From the NCBI RefSeq assembly GCF_014656295.1, contig NZ_BNCD01000009.1, positions 159,928 to 223,927 on the forward strand: a stretch of 64,000 nucleotides of DNA. Reading direction: 5' to 3'. The position numbers and the translations under genes are program-made. Every line of letters begins with the position of its first letter. Position 1 is the first letter of the stretch. Source of the DNA: Streptomyces sulfonofaciens (GTDB lineage Bacteria; Actinomycetota; Actinomycetes; Streptomycetales; Streptomycetaceae). Positions 41,799 through 51,168 of the stretch are shown piece by piece. A model generated the notes under the pieces. It was not told the origin of the DNA. It searched no databases and worked only from the letters and a program-made list of their open reading frames with translations.

Positions 41799-42595
41799 GC
41801 GGATGCCCCTGCCGGGTCGGGGCGGCCGTCCACCGGGACACGCAGGACCCGGGTGCCCGCGCGTTCGACGGCGGCGGCGTCCTCGGGGGCCAGGCCGGCG
41901 TCGGTGATGAGCAGGTCGACGTCGGCCAGGTCGGCGAAGCGGGCGAAGTGCTCCTGGCCGTGCTTGGCCGAGTCGGCGAGGAGGACGACGCGGCGGGCGG
42001 CGGCGACCGCCGCCCGTTTCACCGCGGCCTCGGCCAGGTCGGGCGTGGTCAGGCCGCCTTGCGCGGAGAAGCCGTTGGCGGCCAGGAAGAGGACGTCGGC
42101 GCGGATCTCGGCGTAGGCCCGCAGCGCCCAGGCGTCGACGGCGGCGCGGGTGCGGTGGCGTACCCGGCCGCCGACGAGGTGGAGCTGGACACCGGGATGG
42201 TCGGCGAGCCGGGCCGCGGTGGGCAGGCTGTGGGTGACGACGGTCAGCGTCGACTCCACGGGCAGCTCGGCGGCCAGCCGGGCGACGGTCGTGCCCGCGT
42301 CCAGGATGACGCTGCCCTCGGCGGGCAGTTCGGCGCGGGCGGCACGGGCGATGCGGTCCTTCTGGTCGGCGGCGGTGCCTTCGCGCTCGGCGAGGTCCGG
42401 TTCGAAGTCGAGGCGTCCCGCGGGGATGGCTCCCCCGTGCACGCGTCGGAGCAGGCCCGCGCGGTCGAGGGTCTTCAGATCGCGGCGGATCGTCTCCGCG
42501 GTGACCTGGAAGGTGTCGCTGAGCGACAGCACGTCGACCCGGCCGCTGTCACGGGCGAGCCTGAGGATCTCCTGTTGCCGCTCCTGGGCGTACAT
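41795..42595 (-). CDS. fruR: DeoR-family regulator of the fructose operon
   Basis: A 266-residue DeoR/GlpR-type repressor. The N-terminal helix-turn-helix is MYAQERQQEILRLARDSGRV, then LSDTFQVTAETIRRDLKTLD. The C-terminal sugar-phosphate isomerase-like domain includes LDAGTTVARLA and FLAANGFSAQGGLTTP. In this arrangement it normally represses fruRKA and responds to fructose-1-phosphate. The ATG at 42595 matches the usual family start. GGAGGG lies 14 nt upstream, a little far. It is the first gene of the operon and overlaps fruK. Confidence 0.9.
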   Translation of the reverse strand: MYAQERQQEILRLARDSGRVDVLSLSDTFQVTAETIRRDLKTLDRAGLLRRVHGGAIPAGRLDFEPDLAEREGTAADQKDRIARAARAELPAEGSVILDAGTTVARLAAELPVESTLTVVTHSLPTAARLADHPGVQLHLVGGRVRHRTRAAVDAWALRAYAEIRADVLFLAANGFSAQGGLTTPDLAEAAVKRAAVAAARRVVLLADSAKHGQEHFARFADLADVDLLITDAGLAPEDAAAVERAGTRVLRVPVDGRPDPAGASA

Positions 42596-42670
42596 GGCGG
42601 GTGCTGTTCCCTCCGGTATCCGGTGTGCGTGGGCTCCTCCGGTGCTTGCCGGGCCCTTCGTCCCGCTTCT

Positions 42671-42740
42671 TCTGACTGCTCCGCGCTTCTTCCCACTGCT
42701 CCGCGCCTTTTCCCGCTGCTTCCCACTGCTCCGCGCTGCT
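42671..42740. repeat. 20-bp pyrimidine-rich tandem repeat upstream of fruR
   Basis: Units at 42671-42690, 42691-42710, a half unit, and 42721-42740 share the core ACTGCTCCGCG. They lie in the 543-bp gap between fruR and hrdD (42596-43138). CTCGCCGTAAGCA is directly repeated just after (42749-42772). The fruR promoter should be in this region, but no clear box was found. Confidence 0.65.
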
Positions 42741-43038
42741 TCTCCGTGCTCGCCGTAAGCACTCGCCGTAAGCAGTGGGGCTTTCTGTTCTTCGTGTCCG
42801 AAGCCGTGGGTTTCGGGGGAGCGTACGGCGCAACGGAGGGAAAGTAAATGCGTTCGGGCACGGTACGGAAGCAAACGGGCATTCCCGGGGGACCGATCCG
42901 GTCCGTACGGGCACAGGGGCGCCAAGCCGGCCGGGCCCGGCGCACCAGTCCCGGCACGGGCGGACACCAGCACGGGCGGACACCCCGGCGCAGGCCGACA
43001 CCCCGGTGCAGGCGGACGGCCGCGGGTCCGGACATGAG

Positions 43039-43131
43039 CGAGCCCCGACGCCGGGGGGAGGGCGCCGGGGCTCGCGGGGGGCATGAGCCCCCCGGGAGGC
43101 GCTGCGGTGACGGGGGAATCTCCGCAGCGCC
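43039..43131 (-). terminator. Three consecutive hairpins downstream of hrdD
   Basis: Hairpin 1 is CGAGCCCCG (43039-43047) with CGGGGCTCG (43066-43074). Hairpin 2 is CGGGGGGC-ATGA-GCCCCCCG (43075-43094). Hairpin 3 is GGCGCTGCGG (43098-43107) with CCGCAGCGCC (43122-43131). The last ends 7 bp before the hrdD stop codon on the minus strand, so together they should end hrdD transcription efficiently. Confidence 0.8.
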
Positions 43132-43138
43132 GGTCTTG

Positions 43139-44146
<1,008 letters not shown>

Positions 44147-44270
44147 GCGTGCTCCCTTACGGTGGTCAGGTCGGTGATCAGCGGTTGTCAGCGGTTGTCA
44201 GTAGGCTCTGGTACTCAGCGGTTGCGTGTGGTGCCTGACACCGCCCGGGTGCCCTGCATCCGAAGGAAAC

Positions 44271-44296
44271 AACGACTGGAATCCGGACAGAATTCC
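44271..44296 (-). promoter_or_regulatory. Sigma-R-type promoter of hrdD (GGAAT-N18-GTT)
   Basis: On the minus strand GGAAT (44296-44292) is followed after exactly 18 bases by GTT (44273-44271). This is the consensus I know for the thiol-oxidative-stress sigma factor R, whose regulon includes hrdD. The start would be near 44265, giving a ~120-nt leader with a repeated TGACAACCGC. Confidence 0.7.
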
Positions 44297-44357
44297 CAAC
44301 CCGACCGTCAAATTTTCTGATCATGCAGTATCCTGCACGTCGACACGGGAAGAACAC

Positions 44358-44879
44358 ATGGCTGCCCAACCCTCGGAAGTGCAGGTCAGGCCCGGTACCG
44401 AGGCCGACCTGGGCGCACTCACGGACATCTACAACCACTACGTCCGCGACACGGCCATCACCTTCGACATCTCGGTCCTCACCCCCGATGAACGGCGCCC
44501 GTGGCTGCTCTCCCACCCTCAAGACGGCCCCCACCGGCTGTTGGTTGCTCAGGACCGGGTATCCGGCACGATCCTCGGATACGCCACGTCCGGGCCGTTC
44601 CGTGCGAAGCCCGCCTATGCCACCTCCGTCGAGGTGAGCGTCTACCTCGCACCCGACGCGGTCGGCCGCGGTACCGGCACGCTCCTCTACAAGCACCTCT
44701 TCGAGGCCCTCGCCGAGGAGGACGTGCACCGCGCCTACGCCGGCATCGCCCAGCCCAACGTCCCCTCCACCCGGCTCCACGAGCACTTCGGCTTCCGGCA
44801 CCTCGGCACGTACCGGGAGGTGGGCAGGAAGTTCGGCAGGTACTGGGACGTGGCCTGGTACGAGAAGCCGCTGCCGTAG
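44358..44879 (+). CDS. GNAT acetyltransferase, phosphinothricin N-acetyltransferase-like
   Basis: A 173-residue GNAT enzyme of the Pat/YncA/methionine-sulfoximine type. VRPGTEADLGALTDIYNHYV, TAITFDISVLTPDERRPWL, VSVYLAPDAVGRGTGTLLYK with the acetyl-CoA loop, and LHEHFGFRHLGTYREVGRKF followed by YWDVAWYEK all fit. Family members acetylate phosphinothricin or related amino-acid analogues; native substrates are often unknown. The ATG at 44358 has GGGAAG 6 nt upstream. It is divergent from hrdD. An 8-bp tandem repeat follows. Confidence 0.88.
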   Translation: MAAQPSEVQVRPGTEADLGALTDIYNHYVRDTAITFDISVLTPDERRPWLLSHPQDGPHRLLVAQDRVSGTILGYATSGPFRAKPAYATSVEVSVYLAPDAVGRGTGTLLYKHLFEALAEEDVHRAYAGIAQPNVPSTRLHEHFGFRHLGTYREVGRKFGRYWDVAWYEKPLP

Positions 44880-44959
44880 ACCGCCCGGGCCCGCACCCCC
44901 TCCCGGACCCGCACACCGGCCTGGCCCCGGCCCGCGCACCCGCCCCGGATCCGCCACAC

Positions 44960-45015
44960 CGCACCACCGCACCACCGCACCACCGCACCACCGCACCACC
45001 GCACCACCGCACCAG
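44960..45015. repeat. 8-bp tandem repeat, seven units (CGCACCAC)
   Basis: Units of CGCACCAC run from 44960; six are exact and the seventh has one change. The tract lies between the acetyltransferase and MarR genes. Similar short-period tracts occur after several other genes here. Confidence 0.95.
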
Positions 45016-45144
45016 GCGTCACACACCACCTCGGGTGTCCCGCACGTCTCGTTGTCCGGTACACCGGGTGCTATCTACACAAAGTCGCCACGAGAGGGTC
45101 CGGTCGTATATGCAGGCTTGTTACATATGGCGCCATGCGGTCCC

Positions 45145-45150
45145 TACAGT
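45145..45150 (+). promoter_or_regulatory. Leaderless-type -10 box (TACAGT) for the MarR gene
   Basis: TACAGT ends 6 nt before the ATG at 45157. The preceding stretch is AT-richer (TATATGCAGGCTTGTTACATATGG) and contains the imperfect dyad ATATGCAGGC..TACATAT, a possible MarR self-operator. Confidence 0.5.
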
Positions 45151-45156
45151 GGTGAC

Positions 45157-45756
45157 ATGACAACGGCTCCCGCTTCATGCGCGGTTCCCGCGGCCTCCGC
45201 TTCCTGCGACACCCCCGGACCGCAGGCCGAACGGAGGCGGGCGTCCGAGGCGGCCGAGGCGTCCGTCCGGCGGGAGCCGCGCTGGCTCGACGACGAGCAG
45301 CAGCGCATCTGGCGCTCCTTCATGAACGCCACCATGCTGCTGGACGACCACCTGGACCGCCAGCTCCAGCGTGACGCGGCCATGCCGCACCTCTACTACG
45401 GCCTGCTGGTGCAGCTCTCCGACGCACCGAGGCGCCGGCTGCGGATGACCGAGCTGGCCAGGCAGGCCAAGATCACCAGGTCCCGGCTCTCGCACGCCAT
45501 CGCCCGCCTGGAGAAGCACGGATGGGTGCGCCGCGAGGACTGCCCGTCGGACAAGCGCGGGCAGTTCGCGGTCCTCACGGACGAGGGCTCCGCGGTACTC
45601 GGCCGCGCCGCTCCCGGCCATGTGGAGGCGGTCCGCCAGGCGCTCTTCGACCGGCTCACCCGGGAGCAGCAGCGGACGCTCGGGGAGATCATGGGAGTGA
45701 TAGCCGAGGGCCTCCAGCCCCGGGAGGCCGGTGCGGACCTGCCCTGGCTCCGTTAG
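45157..45756 (+). CDS. MarR family transcriptional regulator
   Basis: A 199-residue winged-helix regulator. The DNA-binding part shows LRMTELARQAKITRSRLSHA, RLEKHGWVRREDCPSDKRGQ and AVLTDEGSAVL (about 100-155), flanked by dimerisation helices (WRSFMNATMLLDDHLDRQLQ at the N-side). The first ~40 residues are low-complexity. The start is leaderless, set by TACAGT 6 nt upstream. It is convergent with the MFS exporter gene, whose function it may control. Confidence 0.87.
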   Translation: MTTAPASCAVPAASASCDTPGPQAERRRASEAAEASVRREPRWLDDEQQRIWRSFMNATMLLDDHLDRQLQRDAAMPHLYYGLLVQLSDAPRRRLRMTELARQAKITRSRLSHAIARLEKHGWVRREDCPSDKRGQFAVLTDEGSAVLGRAAPGHVEAVRQALFDRLTREQQRTLGEIMGVIAEGLQPREAGADLPWLR

Positions 45757-45816
45757 CCGGAGCAGCCTCCCGCCGCCCGCGGGCGGCGCATCCACCGCTC
45801 CGGCCGCAAGGCGTAC

Positions 45817-45860
45817 GCACGGGTTCCCCGCACCCCTTGCGGAGCGCGGGGAACCCGTGC
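45817..45860. terminator. Perfect 15-bp hairpin between convergent MarR and MFS genes
   Basis: GCACGGGTTCCCCGC (45817-45831) and GCGGGGAACCCGTGC (45846-45860) are exact complements with a 14-nt loop. The site is symmetrical between two convergent genes, so it likely works in both directions. Confidence 0.88.
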
Positions 45861-45912
45861 GGAGGACCGGCGGCAGGTCGGCGGCGGGATCCGCCGCGGG
45901 ACCGTGCCACCC

Positions 45913-47493
45913 TCAGTGCGCGATGACCGGCACCTGCACCTCGTCCGCAGCCTCCCGGCCCGCGGACCCGTAGCGCGTGGCGCCCCCGGTGGAGCCGGCG
46001 GCCGTCGGCGCGCCGGTGCCAGGGCGCCCGGTGGTGACGAAGGTCAGCGCGATGAGCGCGGCGAGCAGCAGGATGCCGGTGGCGACCCAGATGGCGCTGG
46101 TGTAGCCGTGCACCATGCCCTGGAGCTGGACCAACTGCCGGGCCGGCCCGGTGGTGGCGCCCGCCGCGTGGCCCGCGAGGTACGAGCCGGTCGCGGAGGC
46201 GGCGATGGTGTTCAGCAGGGCCGTGCCGATGGCGCCGCCGACCTGCTGGGAGGTGTTCACCATCGCGGAGGCCACACCCGCGTCGCGGGGCTCGACACCG
46301 TGCGTGGCCAGGGACATGGCCGGCATGAAGGCCGTGCCCATGCCCAGGCCGAGCAGCAGCATCGCCGGCAGCAGCAGCCCCGCGTACGAGGTGTCGACGG
46401 CCAGTTGGGTGAGCAGCAGCATGCCGAGCGCGGCGGCCAGGAAGCCCGGGCCCATCAGCAGCCGCGGCGCGACGCGGGTCATCAGCCGGGCGCCGATCTG
46501 CGTGGAGCCGGTGATCATGCCGGCGATCATCGGCAGGAAGGCGAAGCCCGTCTCGACCGGCGAGTAGCCCTTCACGACCTGGAGGTAGTAGGTCAGGAAC
46601 AGGAACAGCCCGAACATCCCGATGATCGCGAGGCCCAGCGAGAGGTACACGCCGGCGCGGTTGCGGTCGGCGACCACGCGCAGCGGCAGCAGCGGCGCCC
46701 TGACCTTGGACTCGGTGAGGCCGAAGGCGACGAGCAGCACGGCCGACGCGACGAACAGGCCGAGGGTGACCGGGTCGGTCCAGCCGCTGGACTCGGCGTG
46801 CGTGAAGCCGTACACCAGGGACACGAGGCCGAGGGTGGCCATGATCACGCCGGGGATGTCCAGCGGGGAGCGGTTGCGGCCGCCGGCGGGCTCGCGGATC
46901 ACCAGGAAGGCGCCCGCGGCGGCCACGATGGCGAACGGGACGTTCACGAAGAAGGTCCAGCGCCAGTCCAGGTACTCCGTGAGGAAGCCGCCGAGGATCA
47001 GGCCCACGGCACCGCCGCCGCCGGCGATCGCCCCGTAGATGCCGAACGCCTTGGCACGTTCCTTGGCGTCGGTGAACATCACCGCGAGCAGGGACAGCGC
47101 GGCGGGTGCGAGCAGTGCGCCGAACGCGCCCTGGAGCGCACGCGCGCTGAGCATCATCACCTCGTTCTGCGCCGCGCCGCCCACCGCGGAGGCCAGGGCG
47201 AAGCCGCCGAGGCCGGTGACGAAGGCCCGCTTGCGCCCCCACAGGTCGGCGATGCGCCCGCCGAACAGCAGCAGGCCGCCGAAGGCGAGGGCGTAGGCGG
47301 TGATGACCCACTGCCGGTTGCCGTCGGATATGCCCAGGTCGTGCTGGGCGGACGGCAGCGCGATGTTCACGATCGTCGCGTCGAGGACGACCATCAACTG
47401 GGCGAGGGCGATGAAGAAGAGGGCGCGCCAACGCCGGTTGTCGGCGTCCGGCCGCTGGGCGTGTCGTCCCTTGGAGAGGGCGGTTTCGGACAT
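45913..47493 (-). CDS. MFS drug exporter, DHA2 (14-TM) family
   Basis: A 526-residue exporter with fourteen predicted membrane segments, the layout of EmrB/QacA-type proton antiporters. ALAQLMVVLDATIVNIALPS is the TM1 motif with the conserved D and IVN, GGRIADLWGRKRAFVTG is the MFS loop 2-3 motif, and GGAIGTALLNTIAAS occurs late. It should pump out hydrophobic toxic compounds or antibiotics. The ATG at 47493 (MSETALSKGRH) is used; longer frames read into a polypurine tract. The TetR gene upstream on the same strand and the convergent MarR gene are both candidate regulators. Confidence 0.92.
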   Translation of the reverse strand: MSETALSKGRHAQRPDADNRRWRALFFIALAQLMVVLDATIVNIALPSAQHDLGISDGNRQWVITAYALAFGGLLLFGGRIADLWGRKRAFVTGLGGFALASAVGGAAQNEVMMLSARALQGAFGALLAPAALSLLAVMFTDAKERAKAFGIYGAIAGGGGAVGLILGGFLTEYLDWRWTFFVNVPFAIVAAAGAFLVIREPAGGRNRSPLDIPGVIMATLGLVSLVYGFTHAESSGWTDPVTLGLFVASAVLLVAFGLTESKVRAPLLPLRVVADRNRAGVYLSLGLAIIGMFGLFLFLTYYLQVVKGYSPVETGFAFLPMIAGMITGSTQIGARLMTRVAPRLLMGPGFLAAALGMLLLTQLAVDTSYAGLLLPAMLLLGLGMGTAFMPAMSLATHGVEPRDAGVASAMVNTSQQVGGAIGTALLNTIAASATGSYLAGHAAGATTGPARQLVQLQGMVHGYTSAIWVATGILLLAALIALTFVTTGRPGTGAPTAAGSTGGATRYGSAGREAADEVQVPVIAH

Positions 47494-47540
47494 GAAGGTA
47501 CCCGTTTCGATAGTGCGCAAGATCGTGACGTCTGCGTGGT

Positions 47541-47635
47541 GATGAGGGAGACGAACGAAGAGGAAGAAAGAAGGAGGGAGAAGGACAGGGAGGAGGGGCG
47601 GGAGAGGGAGAGGAGACGAGGAAAGCGACGAATGA
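47541..47635. other. Polypurine/polypyrimidine tract upstream of the MFS gene
   Basis: About 95 bp of plus strand are ~90% purine, with a 29-nt uninterrupted run at 47557-47585. It lies in the leader region of the MFS gene (minus strand, so the transcript would be pyrimidine-rich). Such tracts can form triplex or R-loop structures; no function is known here. Confidence 0.7.
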
Positions 47636-47663
47636 GACTCGGCCGGGGCCGTGCAACTCATCG

Positions 47664-47708
47664 CTGATGCGTCTGATGTGACTTATGTAACTGATCTGAC
47701 TGATGGAC
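47664..47708. repeat. 9-bp imperfect tandem repeat, five units (CTGATGTGA-like)
   Basis: Units begin at 47664, 47673, 47682, 47691 and 47700, each close to CTGAT(G/C)TGA. It lies between the polypurine tract and the TetR gene, in the 394-bp gap 47494-47887, and could include regulator half-sites for the MFS promoter. Confidence 0.6.
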
Positions 47709-47815
47709 CCGGCGGGCCGTGGCTGTCGCCGGGCCGGTGCCGGGAGGGTCCGGGCGCCGCACTGCGCCGGGACCATGTGTGACGCGGCCGTGGCTGGCCG
47801 GTTCTTTTCGGTGAT

Positions 47816-47840
47816 GCCCCTGGCTGCCTTCGGCAGGGGC
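47816..47840 (-). terminator. Hairpin downstream of the TetR gene
   Basis: GCCCC...GGGGC encloses TGCC-TTC-GGCA, giving a two-part stem about 48 bp after the TetR stop on the minus strand. It separates TetR from the MFS gene. Confidence 0.55.
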
Positions 47841-47887
47841 CCCCGGCCCCGGGCGTGGCCGGCCGGGGTCGGGACGTCGGTGCTGGG

Positions 47888-48547
47888 TCAGGCCCGTTGC
47901 CGCAGGTCCTCCAGGGTGGCGGCCGTGCCGGGCAGGACGGATCCGGCGGGCGACATCAGGCCGTCGAGGAAAAGCTGCAGATGGCGGTGTACGTAGCGGT
48001 CGATGCCCGAACAGGCGGTGCCGGGCAGCGGTCGGGTGAGCTGGGAGAGGGCGATCATCAGATCGCCGACGCCGATGTCGGCACGCAGCCGCCCTGCGGT
48101 GCGCGCCCTCTCCAGGAGCGCATCGAGCACGGCTTCGAGGCGGAGCCTTACCGCGATGAGGTCCGGGTGGTCCTTGTCGAAGCCGGCGGTGAGCAGCGGG
48201 CACAGCGCGCCGATCCGCTCGTCGGCGGCGGCGTGCACGAACCGCCGCAGCTCGGCGGACGGGTCGCCGCCCGCCGTGTCCGCCGCGGCGACGGCCCGCT
48301 CGGCCAGGTCCGTGACCCGGTCGAGCACCGAGACGACCACCTGCCGCATCAGTACGTCGCGGTCGGCGAAGTGGCGGTAGACCGTGGCGTTGCCGACGGC
48401 GGCCCTGCGGGCGATCTCGTCGAGCGGCACCTGGGCGCCGTGCTCGACGAACATCTCACGGGCGGCGGCGATGATCCGCTCCCGGTTGCGCAGGGCGTCG
48501 GCGCGCATCCGGGGCGCCCGGCTCTGCACACTGGCGGCGGTCGTCAC
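47888..48547 (-). CDS. TetR family transcriptional regulator
   Basis: A 219-residue regulator. The helix-turn-helix shows ERIIAAAREMFVEHGAQVPL, DEIARRAAVGNATVYRHFAD (about 25-65), and the C-terminal helical domain resembles those of repressors of DHA2 exporters (LCPLLTAGFDKDHPDLI). GTG 48547 is chosen over GTG 48562 because AAGGAG lies 6 nt before it. It sits upstream of the MFS exporter on the same strand and probably represses it. A -35/-10 pair was not clear. Confidence 0.88.
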   Translation of the reverse strand: MTTAASVQSRAPRMRADALRNRERIIAAAREMFVEHGAQVPLDEIARRAAVGNATVYRHFADRDVLMRQVVVSVLDRVTDLAERAVAAADTAGGDPSAELRRFVHAAADERIGALCPLLTAGFDKDHPDLIAVRLRLEAVLDALLERARTAGRLRADIGVGDLMIALSQLTRPLPGTACSGIDRYVHRHLQLFLDGLMSPAGSVLPGTAATLEDLRQRA

Positions 48548-48829
48548 GGCCTGCTCCTTCACTGCGGTGGTTCTGCCGGCCCGTTCCCCCGGCTGCTCTC
48601 CGAGGGAACGTCCCCGTTCCGTATGGACACACGGTCAAACGGGGAGAAGGTCCCCGGATATTTCCCGACATTCCTGTGACCTGCGTCACGCACCAGGACG
48701 TCTGCGGAAATTCCATGGAAACCCACGATCGGTCGCACCCAGCGAGCGGACCCGGGGCCACCGGCACAGGGTGATCGCACAGGGTGCAGCCAGGCGGTCC
48801 GGCTGCCGCGGGCGGAGCGGAGGTCACGC

Positions 48830-50110
48830 ATGCAGCCGACCGGCCGTCTCATACGGGGCCCCCGCCGTACGGTGCCGCTCACCGCGCTGACCACGCTCGC
48901 CCTTGCGGTGACGGTCTCGTCGAGCACCGCACCGCGGTCCGGCGGCCCCGGCACCGCCGCGGGCCCGATCGCCCCGCCGCGCACCGCGGCGCTCGGCCCC
49001 TGCATGATCAGCGGCTCGCTGGGCGTGCAGATGTCCGAGGGTGTGCCCACGGCGCCGGGCTACGCGCACTCCACCGGTACCGTGCACGCCCTGAACCTGA
49101 TGATCGACTTCCCGGACACACCGGGCCAGGGCAGTGCACTGGAGCGCCTCGACGAGTTCTTCCCGCAGACCCGCAACTGGTTCCGCGCCGCCTCCTACGG
49201 CCGCCTGGACTACCTGCCGCGCGCCCCCGTACGGCACTGGCTGCGGATGCCCAGGACCTTCAAGGCGTACGGCATCGAGCGCGGCGCCCCCTTCGAGCCG
49301 GGCTACCGCAAGCTGGTCGACGACATCATCGCCAAGGTGGACCCGGTCGTGGACTTCCGCGACTACGACCTGCTCAACGTTCTGATGACGCCGAACGCGG
49401 GTCCCTCGGCGCTGAACACCGTGCTGTCGGTGACCTTCGCCGGCAACCACGACGCGCCCATGGCGGACGGGGTGCCCGTCTCCAACGTCTCGTTCGTCTA
49501 CAGCCGCCAGGACGACGGCTCCGGCTCCTACGCCCGCACCGGCTACCGGGTGCTGCCGCACGAGAACGGCCACATCTTCGGCCTGCCCGACCTCTACACC
49601 CGCCAGGGCGGGGGCTCGGTGGGCCACTGGGACATCATGAGCGAGGACTGGGGTGCCAACAACGACCTGCTCGCCTGGCACAAGTGGAAGCTCGGCTGGC
49701 TCGACGACGACCAGGTGGACTGCGCCCCTGCGGCCGGCGCGAGCGAGCACGTGCTGACGCCGCTGGCCGGCCGGGGCGGCACCAAACTGGTCTTCGTCCC
49801 GCTCGGCGCCACCACGGGCCTCGCGGCCGAGGTCCGCACGCGCGCGGGCAACGACGAGGCCGTCTGCCGGCCCGGGGTGCTCGTCTACCGCGTCGACGCG
49901 GACGTGGACACCGGCGAGGGGCCCGTCACCGTGTACGACGCCACCCGGCACAGCGGCGGCTGCACGCGCAGCCCCAATGTGCACGCGGAGCTGTCCGACG
50001 CCACCTTCACGCCCGGCCACACCTTCCGCGACCGTGCCTCCGGCGTACGGATCACGGTGCTCTCGGTGGACGCGCGCGGCGCGTACCGGGTGCGGATCAG
50101 CAGGCGGTGA
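48830..50110 (+). CDS. Secreted M6-type metalloprotease
   Basis: A 426-residue protein with a signal peptide (basic start, then VPLTALTTLALAVTVSSSTA). The zinc motif is H244-E245-N-G-H248 within LPHENGHIFGLPDLY, with D254 as a possible third ligand. MSEDWGANNDLLAWHKWKLG after it matches M6 (immune inhibitor A-like) peptidases. The C-terminal ~120 residues form a beta-rich domain. It is probably exported through Sec and degrades extracellular protein. The ATG at 48830 has GGAGG 5 nt upstream. No immunity or chaperone gene adjoins it. Confidence 0.88.
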   Translation: MQPTGRLIRGPRRTVPLTALTTLALAVTVSSSTAPRSGGPGTAAGPIAPPRTAALGPCMISGSLGVQMSEGVPTAPGYAHSTGTVHALNLMIDFPDTPGQGSALERLDEFFPQTRNWFRAASYGRLDYLPRAPVRHWLRMPRTFKAYGIERGAPFEPGYRKLVDDIIAKVDPVVDFRDYDLLNVLMTPNAGPSALNTVLSVTFAGNHDAPMADGVPVSNVSFVYSRQDDGSGSYARTGYRVLPHENGHIFGLPDLYTRQGGGSVGHWDIMSEDWGANNDLLAWHKWKLGWLDDDQVDCAPAAGASEHVLTPLAGRGGTKLVFVPLGATTGLAAEVRTRAGNDEAVCRPGVLVYRVDADVDTGEGPVTVYDATRHSGGCTRSPNVHAELSDATFTPGHTFRDRASGVRITVLSVDARGAYRVRISRR

Positions 50111-50260
50111 CGGAGACGGCGCCGGTTCCACTCCCGCGCGGCCCCGGCCCGGCCGCGCCCGGTGGCGCAGCCCGGTCCGGGGCGGCCGGACGGCGGCGTC
50201 CGGCAGGACGCGGCAGCGCGCGTACGGGTCGCCGCGCGTACGGGTCGCCGTCCGCGGTGG

Positions 50261-50782
50261 TCACGCTCCGTGCGCCCCGGCGGCCACCGGGGTCCGCCGG
50301 CCGGCCCCGACGGCGTACGCCTCGCGCGGCGCTCCCGCGGGGCGCGGCAGTACCGCCTTCGCCGGAGCCGCGGTGTGCTCCGCTGCTGCGCGTGCCGCGT
50401 TGAGGTCCGCCACACCGAAGAGGAGTGCGTAACCGCGGGGCAGGCAGGCCAGGATCCGGCGGGTCAGCGCCTCCCCCGCCTGCTCGGCGAGGACCGTGAG
50501 GACCGTTCCGGTGGCCCAGCGCGCGGCGGGCTGGGGGAGGTTGAGGCGGGTGGCGACCGCCGCCACGAATCCGGGCGCGGTGAGCGGCTGGGTGAGCGGG
50601 ATCTGACCGGCGAACAGCTCCGCGGCACCGGTCGGCAGCAACCGCGCCAGTTCGCAGCGCTCCTCGCCTATGACGTGACCGCCGAGGACGGCCAGCACGG
50701 CGTTCAGGACGCGCTCCGCCTCCTCGTCGCCGCCGAATCCGCCCGAGGTCCGTATGCGCTGCACGAGTGCGCGCCGGCTCAT
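50261..50782 (-). CDS. DUF2267 family protein
   Basis: A 173-residue protein; residues about 1-130 fit DUF2267 (RALVQRIRTSGGF, AERVLNAVLAVLGGHVIGEE, LARLLPTGAAELF, FVAAVATRLNLP). The C-terminal ~45 residues are an Ala/Pro-rich tail. Function is unknown, though DUF2267 genes often lie among stress genes. The ATG at 50782 has AGGAAGGA about 10 nt upstream. It lies downstream of the hsp20 gene on the same strand, separated by a 60-bp repeat. Confidence 0.82.
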   Translation of the reverse strand: MSRRALVQRIRTSGGFGGDEEAERVLNAVLAVLGGHVIGEERCELARLLPTGAAELFAGQIPLTQPLTAPGFVAAVATRLNLPQPAARWATGTVLTVLAEQAGEALTRRILACLPRGYALLFGVADLNAARAAAEHTAAPAKAVLPRPAGAPREAYAVGAGRRTPVAAGAHGA

Positions 50783-50850
50783 GGTCAGCCGTCCTTCCTG
50801 TGCTGTTCTGGTGCGTGCCTGTTCTGGTGCGGTCGTGTCCGGTCCGGTCC

Positions 50851-50970
50851 GGTGCGCGTTCCGGCCCGGTGGGTGCCTTGTCCGGCCCGGTCCGGTCCGG
50901 TGGGTGGTCCGGTGCGCGTTCCAGCCCGGTGGGTGCCTTGTCCGGCCCGGTCCGGTCCGGTGGGTGGTCC
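50851..50970. repeat. 60-bp direct repeat, two units plus a partial third
   Basis: 50851-50910 and 50911-50970 are identical except for one base, and the last 20 bp recur once more (to about 50990). Each unit is built from smaller GTCCGGTCCGGTGGGTG motifs. It fills part of the 386-bp gap (50783-51168) after hsp20. Confidence 0.92.
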
Positions 50971-51168
50971 GGTCCGGTGGGTGGTCCGGTGCGCCCGTGT
51001 CCTCGCCGCGGAGCGGGCCGCGGCCAGGGGGCCGCCCGGTGTGCGTGCGATGGCCGTGCGGTGTGCGCTGTGCGCGGAGTGGCGTGCGGAGGGCGGGCCC
51101 GGCGGGGGCCCGGGGCCGCCCTCCGCGGTGTGGGCGGGGCCGGTGCGGGGAGCGCGCCCCCTGCGGAC

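Noticed and set aside
50111..50260. Possible gene or terminator after the M6 protease
   Set aside because: Only GC-rich sequence with weak partial stems.
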